The notes beneath the pieces are model-generated. The model was not told the origin of the DNA, ran no database searches, and worked only from the letters and a program-made list of their open reading frames with translations. From a virus, in the IMG/VR virus record IMGVR_UViG_3300042261_000245, positions 1-33,751 of that record: DNA of 33,751 bases; one strand, given 5' to 3'. Each line of letters opens with the position of its first letter. Within the stretch, counting starts at the first letter, position 1. The position numbers and the translations under genes were made by a program. Positions 6,791 through 13,159 of this stretch are shown piece by piece.

Positions 6791-7237
6791 TCAGAATGGT
6801 AGGTCGCTTTGCTCGCCTTCCGGGACGTTGGTGTACTCCTCCGGTTTGTAGGTGTGCGCTGCTGGTGCTGGTTCTCTCTGGGCCTGCTCCCGGCTCTGGC
6901 CCGGATCCGCCTGCTCCCTGTTTCCGCCGAGCATCTTGATCGTGTCTGCCAGCAGCTCGGTGGTGTAGTGCTTGACTCCGTCCTTCTCGTAGGACCGGGT
7001 TTTCCATTTGCCCTCGACGTAGACCATCTGGCCTTTGCGGATGTATTTCTCGCAAATCTCCGCCAGCTGGCGCCAAGCCACGACCGGGATCCATTCGGTG
7101 GTCGTCTGCTTCTCTCCGTTCTTGTCTTTCCAGATCTCGTTTACTGCCACCTTAAAGTTGGCCACGACGCTGGATCCTGCTTCTCTTACCTCCGGGTCGG
7201 ATCCGAGGTTCCCGATGATTTGTACCTTGTTCAGCAT
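6791..7237 (-). CDS. ssb: Single-stranded DNA-binding protein
   Basis: A 148-residue SSB. Residues 1-105 form the OB fold with the usual landmarks: MLNKVQIIGNLGSDPEVR, WIPVVAWRQLAEICEKYIRKG, and VYVEGKWKTRSYEKDGVKHY. Residues 110-140 are a Gln/Pro-rich linker and the protein ends in the acidic tip SDLPF, which recruits replication and repair partners. It coats single-stranded DNA during phage replication and the exonuclease/annealing reaction. It is 19 bases downstream of the clamp-like domain and shares the replication operon with DnaB. Confidence 0.97.
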   Translation of the reverse strand: MLNKVQIIGNLGSDPEVREAGSSVVANFKVAVNEIWKDKNGEKQTTTEWIPVVAWRQLAEICEKYIRKGQMVYVEGKWKTRSYEKDGVKHYTTELLADTIKMLGGNREQADPGQSREQAQREPAPAAHTYKPEEYTNVPEGEQSDLPF

Positions 7238-7256
7238 TGCTCTTGTTTTTATGGGT

Positions 7257-7796
7257 TTAAAAAAGGGTGTCTTCCAAAATGGCGGGCATGATGATGGCTT
7301 CTTGGTTGTCCACGCCGACCGCGTCCACGAGGATCGGTGTGTCTATCCCGGTGAACCGAAACCGGACGGCTCCGCTGGGTGTGTAGATCGCCTTGCTCAA
7401 TTTGGTGAGCAGGGCCGGTGAAATCCCGACGAAATTCAGCGCCGTGTTCGGTCTCTGGACTGAAAAAATCGAATCGTAGTTTGGCTGGTCGCCCTCCAGC
7501 TTCTGGTATTCAAAGAAGGCGGTCCTTCCGTCGATGTCCTTGCAGGAGATCCCGTCTTCGGTCGCTTCTGAAATTTCAAAAGTCATCACCGACTTGTAGT
7601 TGTCCCGGTGGAGGCTTTTCCCGTCCAGCAGCTCCGGGTTGATGATGGTGTGGTATTCCAGCGATTGGCGGATGGCGATCTTTCCGTCGGTGGCGCAGGC
7701 GTATCCGTTCATGAAATGCACGCTGTTGAAAGTCGGGCGCAGCGGGTCTGTGCTGCAGCACTCGTTCAGCTTGGTTGTGAATGTGAATTTTTCCAT
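7257..7796 (-). other. Sliding-clamp (DnaN-like) domain, possibly separately initiated
   Basis: The last 179 codons of the long frame resemble a phage-type DNA polymerase beta-clamp-like protein: an early LNECCSTDPLRPTFNSVHF block, then NGYACATDGKIAIRQSLEY, which is the clamp 'ATDG' signature, and a C-terminal beta-rich tail. An ATG at 7796 follows an A-rich AAAGACAACAAC stretch similar to the leaders of independent genes here, so a free clamp may be made. At this length it has fewer domains than bacterial DnaN (about 370 residues) and would have to oligomerise. Position beside SSB and DnaB fits a replisome role. Confidence 0.65.
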
Positions 7797-9227
7797 TGTT
7801 GTTGTCTTTAGAATTTGGTTGATAAAACTTTCTTTTTGGGGTCCGCCTTCTTTTGATATTCCAATCATCGTTGTTCTTATCCCCCTATCATAGTGATGAA
7901 ATGCACACGGGTCAGTTTCTTTTGTAAACTGTTCAAAGTTTATTATAAAACTTTCGGAGTCTTCTCCATCAATCACTGACATCCTTCTGTTGTGCAATCT
8001 TCCTACAAGTCCGTTTCCATATCGTGTTATTCCTCGTTTCATCAGCTTTTCCTCTGTTTTCATTGCTTGTTGGTTTATACCCTTGCGGGTGGTTAATTCA
8101 TACTCCTCTATTGCTTTAAATATTTGATATACAACTTGCGGAACAATTGCATTACCCCCTGCTTTTATGGATTCGTTTCTGTGTTTTGAAACGGTAATTC
8201 CAGCCAGGTTGGTGGGAAACCCATCATTTCCATTACGAACCGGGGATTGAGTTGGGAAGTTTGACCAGTCTGGGCGAAGAAATCTGGAAGGCTGTTTGTA
8301 TTGCTCCTTCCCGACTCTGCAAGTGCTTCCGATGACCTTGCTCCCTTGAAGTCCCTGGTTGCGGGGGTTGGTAGCATTCCGTAAAAATTCATGTGGTCCA
8401 GGATTGAGTTCGGTCGTGCCTCTCCATTTACCCGGCTCATCATTGTTGTTCCTCCGGCTTGTTTCAATGCTTCCACTCTCTCCGGGTGATCTCGCTGAAC
8501 TGAGGTTGGTGTCGGGAGTAGTCCTGTACTTGCTGCCATTGCCAAACTCGCACCAAACCTGGTTCTGGTTGTTTGAGATGTCCGAACAACCCTCCCGTTC
8601 TCCAATGTTGTGCAATTCGCACTCTGTCCCCTCATTCCATCTCCGGCAGTGGGGGTTGGCAAAAGCCCAAGCCCTGCAAGTCCCGAAAGCATTGATGCCG
8701 TTCCGTCCGACCTCAGTTGTCCGTGAGTATCTCCGGCTATTGGAGTAGGCAACAAACCATGTTCTGTCCCTTCGGTGGGGAGCGTTGACGGCACAAGCTG
8801 GAAGTACATACGGTTGTACCTCGTACCCTTCAGATTCCAGGTCAGACTGCACTTGGTTGAATACCAATCCCCCATCCCAATTAACAATGCCGAAAACGTT
8901 CTCGCCCACGACCCATGTCGGCTGAACTTCCCGTATACATCTAAGCATTTCTGGCCAGAGATGGCGATCATCTTCCGTGCCTTTTCTCTTTCCGGCGAGG
9001 CTGAAGGGTTGGCACGGAAAACCTCCGGTGAGTATGTCAATTCCTCCTCTGTGAATAGTGAAGTCTGTCTTTGTAATGTCTCCATAACTGATTGCATTAG
9101 GCCAGTAATACTTTAAAACTTTTTGTCCAAATTCGTTCCATTCGCAATGAAACACATTCTCCCATCCCATCCATTCGGACGCCAAATCAAACCCTCCGAT
9201 TCCTGAAAAAAGGCTTCCGTGTCTCAT
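7257..9227 (-). CDS. C5 cytosine methyltransferase fused to a small domain and a sliding-clamp-like domain
   Basis: One uninterrupted 656-codon frame. Residues 1-376 are a C5 DNA methyltransferase: SGIGGFD (8-14), catalytic PCQPFS with C72, ENV (109-111), APHRRDR (149-155) and the late GGNAIVPQ (357-364), with a variable recognition region between. An internal Met389 begins a segment of about 89 residues (KRGITRYGNGLVGRL, RRMSVIDGED). Met478 begins a 179-residue clamp-like domain (see separate entry). Normally these would be three genes; here no stop separates them. The product may be a true fusion, or the downstream parts may be made by initiation at 8063 and 7796. The methyltransferase part looks richer in A/T than its neighbours, suggesting acquisition. 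Its ATG overlaps the upstream mini-gene stop as ATGA. Confidence 0.9.
   Translation of the reverse strand: MRHGSLFSGIGGFDLASEWMGWENVFHCEWNEFGQKVLKYYWPNAISYGDITKTDFTIHRGGIDILTGGFPCQPFSLAGKRKGTEDDRHLWPEMLRCIREVQPTWVVGENVFGIVNWDGGLVFNQVQSDLESEGYEVQPYVLPACAVNAPHRRDRTWFVAYSNSRRYSRTTEVGRNGINAFGTCRAWAFANPHCRRWNEGTECELHNIGEREGCSDISNNQNQVWCEFGNGSKYRTTPDTNLSSARSPGESGSIETSRRNNNDEPGKWRGTTELNPGPHEFLRNATNPRNQGLQGSKVIGSTCRVGKEQYKQPSRFLRPDWSNFPTQSPVRNGNDGFPTNLAGITVSKHRNESIKAGGNAIVPQVVYQIFKAIEEYELTTRKGINQQAMKTEEKLMKRGITRYGNGLVGRLHNRRMSVIDGEDSESFIINFEQFTKETDPCAFHHYDRGIRTTMIGISKEGGPQKESFINQILKTTTMEKFTFTTKLNECCSTDPLRPTFNSVHFMNGYACATDGKIAIRQSLEYHTIINPELLDGKSLHRDNYKSVMTFEISEATEDGISCKDIDGRTAFFEYQKLEGDQPNYDSIFSVQRPNTALNFVGISPALLTKLSKAIYTPSGAVRFRFTGIDTPILVDAVGVDNQEAIIMPAILEDTLF
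8165..9097 (-). CDS. Overprinted ORF inside the C5 methyltransferase (LPTP-repeat protein)
   Basis: A 310-codon frame on the same strand as the methyltransferase, shifted by one base and wholly inside it. It is not random-looking. It has SLFTEEELTYSPEVF near the start, a SWARTFSALLIGMGDWYSTK block, four LPTP motifs (LLPTPIAGD, LLPTPTAGD, LLPTPTSVQ, MLPTPATRD) and a C-terminal LNPRFVMEMMGFPPTWLELP. Proteins with LPTPxxxD and LNPxFVxxMMGFPxxW signatures are frequent in phage and Bacteroidales data, often labelled methyltransferase or hypothetical (recollection). The start could be Met1 (9097) or Met5 (9085). Its early part overlaps methyltransferase motifs, so some similarity is forced by the other frame. 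Function unknown; translation is unproven. Confidence 0.6.
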   Translation of the reverse strand: MQSVMETLQRQTSLFTEEELTYSPEVFRANPSASPEREKARKMIAISGQKCLDVYGKFSRHGSWARTFSALLIGMGDWYSTKCSLTWNLKGTRYNRMYFQLVPSTLPTEGTEHGLLPTPIAGDTHGQLRSDGTASMLSGLAGLGLLPTPTAGDGMRGQSANCTTLENGRVVRTSQTTRTRFGASLAMAASTGLLPTPTSVQRDHPERVEALKQAGGTTMMSRVNGEARPNSILDHMNFYGMLPTPATRDFKGARSSEALAESGRSNTNSLPDFFAQTGQTSQLNPRFVMEMMGFPPTWLELPFQNTETNP

Positions 9228-9310
9228 TGGTTATTTGTTTTTGGTTGATAATGTCCACAGCACGGGCAAACTACCTGGAGATGCCAGTGTCCACATTTTT
9301 CGCAGATCAT
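9224..9310 (-). CDS. 28-residue zinc-ribbon mini-protein
   Basis: A 28-codon gene fitted exactly between two genes. Its ATG (9310) overlaps the stop of the 88-residue gene as ATGA, and its TGA overlaps the ATG of the methyltransferase as ATGA. The product has CEKC (residues 3-6) and CPCC (15-18) with flanking His, giving a Cys4-type zinc knuckle, and a short polar tail. The double coupling and the two Cys pairs make chance unlikely. It is too small for most gene finders. Role unknown; it may regulate or assist the coupled methyltransferase. Confidence 0.65.
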   Translation of the reverse strand: MICEKCGHWHLQVVCPCCGHYQPKTNNQ

Positions 9311-9573
9311 ATCTGAATCATTATTGTTTTGTTTTCAGGCTTCAGAAGTGACGCGGTTGCGTGTTCAACCATCTGATTCAGTTTTTGAATCCCGTAATCA
9401 TCGTAAATCTGAAAGTAGTTTACTACTGCCGAGTGCGATTTCTGGAGTATTCTGCCAAGTTCGGCTGTTGTCACCCGGTTGTTGTCGATCTGCTGGATCG
9501 TCTGGCGGATGATCTCCGCGCATTTCGGGTCTTCCATTACCTCGTGGATCGTTTCGAATTTTCTCTGTGTCAT
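9307..9573 (-). CDS. Small HTH-like protein
   Basis: An 88-residue, mainly helical protein. Residues 33-60 (VTTAELGRILQKSHSAVVNYF) read as a helix-turn-helix, with an N-terminal helical segment rich in acidic residues and a C-terminal helix. It could bind DNA as a regulator in the replication operon. The stop overlaps the zinc-ribbon mini-gene's ATG, and its own ATG is three bases after the stop of the small membrane protein. No named family is recognised. Confidence 0.7.
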   Translation of the reverse strand: MTQRKFETIHEVMEDPKCAEIIRQTIQQIDNNRVTTAELGRILQKSHSAVVNYFQIYDDYGIQKLNQMVEHATASLLKPENKTIMIQI

Positions 9574-9576
9574 TTG

Positions 9577-9690
9577 TTAAAATTTGAGGTTTTTTAAAAT
9601 GTGGTTCAGAAGGATTTCTGCTGCGATGATTCCCAAAAAAAGCAGCAGGACGTGCTTCGGGTTCGGTGGTGGTAGTCGGCTGTAGTTCAT
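9577..9690 (-). CDS. Small single-span membrane protein (37 aa)
   Basis: An ATG at 9690, 11 bases after the DnaB stop, encodes 37 residues with one hydrophobic segment (HVLLLFLGIIAAEILLNHIL, about 13-32) and basic residues at both ends. The tight spacing on both sides and a coherent transmembrane pattern support a real small gene. It may be a membrane-anchored modulator, but no function can be assigned. Confidence 0.6.
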   Translation of the reverse strand: MNYSRLPPPNPKHVLLLFLGIIAAEILLNHILKNLKF

Positions 9691-9701
9691 GGTATGCTGG
9701 T

Positions 9702-11084
9702 TTAGAATGGTTGGGCTTCGATCCGGTTGTTCGGGTTGTGAATGATCGGCATTACCGAGCTCTGGTCGAGGTCGGAGAAATGGGTCATCTGCTCGTTAGC
9801 TGCGATCTCAAACGTGCCGCAAGTGCCGCGCCTGTTCTTGGCGACGGTGATCTGGTACCGGGCTTCTTCGTCCCACCACGGGAAGATGACCACGTCAGCG
9901 TCCTGTTCGATGGCTCCAGATTCCCGGAGGTGGTGCAGCTGCGGCTTCCCTTCGCTTGCTTCCCGGTTCAGCTGGGAAAGGCAGAGGATCGGGACCTTCA
10001 TCTCGAGGGCGGTCTTTTTCAGCGTCCGGGATATCTCGCTTACTTGCTGCTCCCGGTTTGCCTTTTTGTCGGTCGGTGTCATGAGCTGGAGGTAGTCGAT
10101 GATGACCAGCCCGCAGCGTCCCTTCTTTTTGTTGCGCCGGGTGTTGGCGTTGATCTGGGCGCTGGTGATACCGGCGTTGTCGTACCAAAGGATCGGCAGG
10201 CGCTCCAGCTTGGTTGTGGCCTTGTTGATCCTGCTCCATTCTTCCTCGCTTACTTTTCCGTCACGGAGGCTGGTCCTGTCCACGCCGCTCTCTGCTGCGA
10301 TCATTATCCGCATCAAGTCCTCGCTGGTCATCTCGAGCCCGTAAAAGTTCACCCAAGTTCCCGCCTGGGCTGCTTTGATCGCGAAATGCAGGGCGAGGCT
10401 TGTCTTCCCGACTCCCGGGCGTGCTGCCAAAATGACGAGGTTGGTGTCTCGCCATCCTCCGGTGTTGCGGTTTAGGATCTTCAGTCCGGTGGTGATCCCG
10501 GCTGGCTTCCCGGATTCGGTTCTGCGGCAGTCCTCCTCGATCTCTTGGATGGATCCCGACAGGACGTCGATCTGGGTTTTCCCGGTGTGGGTGCTTATGG
10601 CGATGTTTTCGATCTCGGTGAATTTGTTCCTCAAATTCGTGAGCTGCTCCTCGATGTCGAGGCTGTTGTCAAACCCGGACCGGGCTGTTTCCCATCCGAT
10701 CCGTATCAGCTCCCTCTGGATGAATGTCTGGGCCACGATTCTGGCGTGGTGCTCGATGTTGGTCGCCCGGGCTATGTTTTTGGTGAGCATGGTCAGTCCG
10801 TAACGTCCGCCTGCTGCTTCCAGCTCTCCTGTTCTGGCCAGCTCTGTTCCTACCATGATCGGGTCGGTTGGCTTCCCGCTCTGGGCCAGCTTCTGGATGG
10901 CCTTAAAAACGATCCGGTGGTCTTCCTTGTAGAAGCAGTCCGGGTTGCTCAAAATGTTGGCGATCCTGCTGTATGCTTCGCTGTCCAGCAGCAGCCCTCC
11001 GAGGACGATTTCTTCGGCTTCGATTGCCTGCGGTGGCACGCCGTCCATCTGGATCTGGTTTGTTGTGTTGTTCTTCGGGTTCAT
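9702..11084 (-). CDS. dnaB: Replicative DNA helicase, DnaB family
   Basis: A 460-residue DnaB-type helicase. The N-terminal DnaB domain occupies about 15-125 (PPQAIEAEEIVLGGLLL...). The RecA-like ATPase follows: Walker A ARPGVGKTS at 221-229, Walker B LVIIDYLQL at 326-334, and the late LRESGAIEQDADVV arginine/sensor segment. The length matches bacterial DnaB. It unwinds phage DNA at the fork, probably loaded by the initiator encoded just upstream. It is the central gene of the replication module and starts 22 bases after the initiator stop. Confidence 0.97.
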   Translation of the reverse strand: MNPKNNTTNQIQMDGVPPQAIEAEEIVLGGLLLDSEAYSRIANILSNPDCFYKEDHRIVFKAIQKLAQSGKPTDPIMVGTELARTGELEAAGGRYGLTMLTKNIARATNIEHHARIVAQTFIQRELIRIGWETARSGFDNSLDIEEQLTNLRNKFTEIENIAISTHTGKTQIDVLSGSIQEIEEDCRRTESGKPAGITTGLKILNRNTGGWRDTNLVILAARPGVGKTSLALHFAIKAAQAGTWVNFYGLEMTSEDLMRIMIAAESGVDRTSLRDGKVSEEEWSRINKATTKLERLPILWYDNAGITSAQINANTRRNKKKGRCGLVIIDYLQLMTPTDKKANREQQVSEISRTLKKTALEMKVPILCLSQLNREASEGKPQLHHLRESGAIEQDADVVIFPWWDEEARYQITVAKNRRGTCGTFEIAANEQMTHFSDLDQSSVMPIIHNPNNRIEAQPF

Positions 11085-11106
11085 CTTTCTTGGTTTTTGT
11101 TGTTGT

Positions 11107-11805
11107 CTAAGTGAGTCGTATCTCTGTCGGGTCCTTCTTGAGTGGCTTTTGTGCCGCGGCTGGTCTGTCCTGTCCGTCTTTCTTGCGTGACTCCTCCCAA
11201 GTGCGGACGGCGGCCTTCCAATCCTTCATTTTGTTTTTGCCTACCATCCAACCCTTGCTCTGGTAAAAGTTGAAAAACTCGGAGGCTTTGATCCCGTTCC
11301 TGCGCTCGGTGCAGTATTCGGCGATCTCCTCTGTGGTTGGTATTTTGAAACCGGCGGGCCGGGGCTCTCCCTCTATAGAGTGTTCTTTTATTTCTTTATA
11401 TTCTTTAAGTGTGTTCACTCGTTGTTCGGTCGTTGTTCGGTCGTTGTTCACTTGTTGTTCAGTCGGCTGTTCGCTTATCTGGTAATCGCTCCAGCAAAGC
11501 ACTGTTATTAAGCGGTTTGTGTTGGTTTTTCGTTGTTCGATCTGTTGTTCGATTTTCTCGAATTTCGTTAGCAAACGCTCGATTTTGCTTTCACAAATTC
11601 CGGTTGCACTTGCGAGCTGCTTCCTTCCGGTGGTGAATTGTCCGGGCTGGCAGATGATCGGTTTCCCTCCCAGAAGCTCCTCTGTGGGCTTGTGGTGAGC
11701 GTTCATTAAAATGTGCAGCCAGAGGTGGACGGCCTCGCTGTCCTTCTTGTAGTATGCCTTCTCCTGTAGCTTCCTGTGGATCTTTATCCAGCCATCTATT
11801 GCCAT
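11107..11805 (-). CDS. Phage replication initiator / DnaD-like protein
   Basis: A 232-residue protein. Residues 1-105 form an N-terminal winged-helix domain of the replisome-organiser type (DGWIKIHRKLQEKAYYKKD, then GQFTTGRKQLASATGICESKIERLLTKFE). A Gln/Thr/Asn-rich linker occupies 108-135, encoded by the iteron repeats. The C-terminal part (FKIPTTEEIAEYC...FFNFYQSKGWMVGK...WKAAVRTWEE) resembles the DnaD/helicase-loader C-terminal motif. Such proteins bind the origin and bring in DnaB, encoded next. Origin-like repeats inside the gene fit that role. It lies downstream of the promoter at 11966-11996 and a structured leader. Confidence 0.8.
   Translation of the reverse strand: MAIDGWIKIHRKLQEKAYYKKDSEAVHLWLHILMNAHHKPTEELLGGKPIICQPGQFTTGRKQLASATGICESKIERLLTKFEKIEQQIEQRKTNTNRLITVLCWSDYQISEQPTEQQVNNDRTTTEQRVNTLKEYKEIKEHSIEGEPRPAGFKIPTTEEIAEYCTERRNGIKASEFFNFYQSKGWMVGKNKMKDWKAAVRTWEESRKKDGQDRPAAAQKPLKKDPTEIRLT
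11410..11475. repeat. 11-bp iteron-like array with adjacent AT-rich stretch (candidate ori)
   Basis: Units on the plus strand start at 11421, 11432, 11443 and 11454, each beginning GTTGTTC at exact 11-base steps, with degenerate flanking units at 11410 and 11465. Two further GTTGTTCG copies lie at 11532 and 11544. Next to the array, 11388-11409 is almost all A/T. Iterons beside an AT-rich unwinding region inside the initiator gene mirror the lambda ori in gene O. Confidence 0.55.
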
Positions 11806-11827
11806 TGCTCTGTCTGGTTTAGTGGTG

Positions 11828-11915
11828 AAAAAAAGCCCGCCGGGTAAGGTTGAACGGCAGAAGAATCAAGAAAACTGCTGGATTCCTTTCGGTGGATCCG
11901 GCCTTTCGGCGGGCT
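11828..11915 (-). ncRNA. Structured leader or small RNA ending in a terminator-like stem
   Basis: On the minus strand a 9-base-pair GC-rich stem (11907-11915 with 11834-11842, no mismatch) encloses 64 bases and is followed by seven Ts (11834-11828). Inside lie a GGAT...ATCC stem capped by CC-GAAA-GG (11880-11899) and a GCAG/CTGC stem. It sits between the promoter at 11966-11996 and the initiator ATG at 11805. It could be an attenuator, a riboswitch-like leader or an independent small RNA. No known RNA family is recognised. Confidence 0.5.
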
Positions 11916-11965
11916 CTTAAATGTCCTTTGTGGTGATGGCATGGTGTTCTTTTGTTTGTTCGGGT

Positions 11966-11996
11966 GCAAGATAAAAAAAATGTGTTTGTCACGCAA
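11966..11996 (-). promoter_or_regulatory. Bacteroidota-type promoter of the replication operon
   Basis: TTGCGTG (11996-11990), 20 bases after the TTG, then TATCTTGC (11973-11966), close to TAnnTTTG. A transcript starting near 11958 would carry the structured RNA at 11828-11915 before the initiator gene. The spacing is the same as at 5464-5494 and 15625-15655. Confidence 0.6.
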
Positions 11997-12000
11997 ACAC
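11973..12000 (-). terminator. Terminator of the recombination operon, overlapping a promoter
   Basis: On the minus strand GTGTTTG and CAAACAC pair perfectly around CGTGA (12000-11982), followed after one A by eight Ts (11980-11973). It lies 36 bases after the stop of the 54-residue gene and fits an intrinsic terminator. The same bases hold the -33 element of the replication promoter. Confidence 0.6.
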
Positions 12001-12035
12001 TTGCGGGTCTTTTTTTGTCCCGAAAGTGTTAAATA

Positions 12036-12200
12036 TCAGACCTTAACCGGTGGCAATTTTCGGGCTTTTGCGAGCTTCCCGATCGCGTTCTTTGCTCTGC
12101 GTCGGGTGTCGGCTGTTTTGCTGTCTATGCCCGGGATTTTGGTCAAAGCCGCGAGCAGTTTGGTGATCTCTGCTCGCTGGCTGTTGGTGATTTCGTACAT
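12036..12200 (-). CDS. Small basic helical protein (54 aa)
   Basis: An ATG at 12200 gives 54 residues: MYEITNSQRAEITKLLAALT, then a basic DTRRRAKNAIGKLAKARK stretch. It starts three bases after the exonuclease stop (12204-12206) and ends before the terminator at 11973-12000. It resembles the small helical proteins that often follow phage recombination genes, and may bind DNA. It is too short for the usual length cut-offs. No family name can be given with confidence. Confidence 0.65.
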   Translation of the reverse strand: MYEITNSQRAEITKLLAALTKIPGIDSKTADTRRRAKNAIGKLAKARKLPPVKV

Positions 12201-12203
12201 CTG

Positions 12204-13145
12204 TCATTTGAGTAAAAACCGGCGGGATCCCGGGGTGGTGATGGTGTATCTCTGGGCGATCTCCGGGTGTGCTTCTGCGAGGGCTTTGGTGTCCAGCTTC
12301 TGGCTGTCCTTCGCTGCCTTCCAAGTCGCGAGGGTCTTCCCGGAGTAGGCGATGGCTTCGGCGTCTGCAAAGGCCATCATGATTTTGCCCTCCAGCTCGC
12401 TCTTTGTCTTTTCCAGCTCTGCCAGCTCCTGCTTGACCTCCTTCAGTCGGCTGTAGGCTACGGCGATCTCCTCCGAAACCTCGACGATCTTCCCGTCGGT
12501 GTGTTTGGCGTATTTGGTTAGGATGTCGGACGCGCTGATGGCTTCCGGTTCCTTCCCACCGAGGATGTTGTCTATCCAGAATTTCTCGACCTCCTCTGCC
12601 ATCCATCCGAAAAAGTCGGGGACCAGCGCGACGTCCTTTGTTCCGAATGTGCGGCCCATCGAAAGCCAGGCGAGTGCTCCCTGCTCCGCCTCGGTCACTC
12701 CGAGGAGGTATTGAAGCTGGCAGAACCAAGTCTTCGGTAGGTCTTCCGGGTCTATGGTTAGCTGGGTTGTCTTGATCTCGAGGATCCCTTTGTTTCGTAC
12801 TGCGCGGGTCATTCCCGGGAGCCAGAAGGTCCTGTCTGGGCTGGCCCGCAGGAATGGTTTCTCTGTGTTGACCGCGATCCAATCCCCGGCTGATGCCTTG
12901 ATGACCTCGCGTCCGGTTTCTTCGCTCCAAAGCTGGCCCACGGCGTCTTCCAGAAGGTGTCCGAGTCGCATCGGCATATTCGTCTCCTTCGGTGGGTCGA
13001 TCCCCATCTTCAGTCTCCAGAGCTGATAAGGCGTCTGGTATTCGTTCAGTCCGAGGATGCTTGCCACCTCGCTGCTTCCGATTCCTGCTTTGCGGTGCTC
13101 GATCCATTCTTCGTGGCTCTTGGGCTTGATGATTGTTGTTGCCAT
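12204..13145 (-). CDS. YqaJ / lambda-exonuclease-type viral recombinase
   Basis: A 313-residue 5'-3' exonuclease of the YqaJ family. The signature residues are present in order: GIGSSE (21-26), E66 in GHLLED, SPDR with D104, LEIKT with E123 and K125, and Q143 in CQLQYLLG. These form the PD-(D/E)XK active site that resects double-stranded ends. A C-terminal coiled-coil region (about 225-265) follows. The partner annealing protein is encoded upstream (13731-14579). The ATG at 13145 is preferred; an open frame further upstream is a shadow of the previous gene. Confidence 0.93.
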   Translation of the reverse strand: MATTIIKPKSHEEWIEHRKAGIGSSEVASILGLNEYQTPYQLWRLKMGIDPPKETNMPMRLGHLLEDAVGQLWSEETGREVIKASAGDWIAVNTEKPFLRASPDRTFWLPGMTRAVRNKGILEIKTTQLTIDPEDLPKTWFCQLQYLLGVTEAEQGALAWLSMGRTFGTKDVALVPDFFGWMAEEVEKFWIDNILGGKEPEAISASDILTKYAKHTDGKIVEVSEEIAVAYSRLKEVKQELAELEKTKSELEGKIMMAFADAEAIAYSGKTLATWKAAKDSQKLDTKALAEAHPEIAQRYTITTPGSRRFLLK

Positions 13146-13159
13146 GCTGTCGTCTGGTG

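Noticed and set aside
11796-11996. 66-codon minus-strand frame upstream of the initiator
   Set aside because: It would cover the promoter and the structured RNA, and its composition (Ser, Pro, Lys, Gln) has no protein-like pattern. The folded RNA explains the sequence better.
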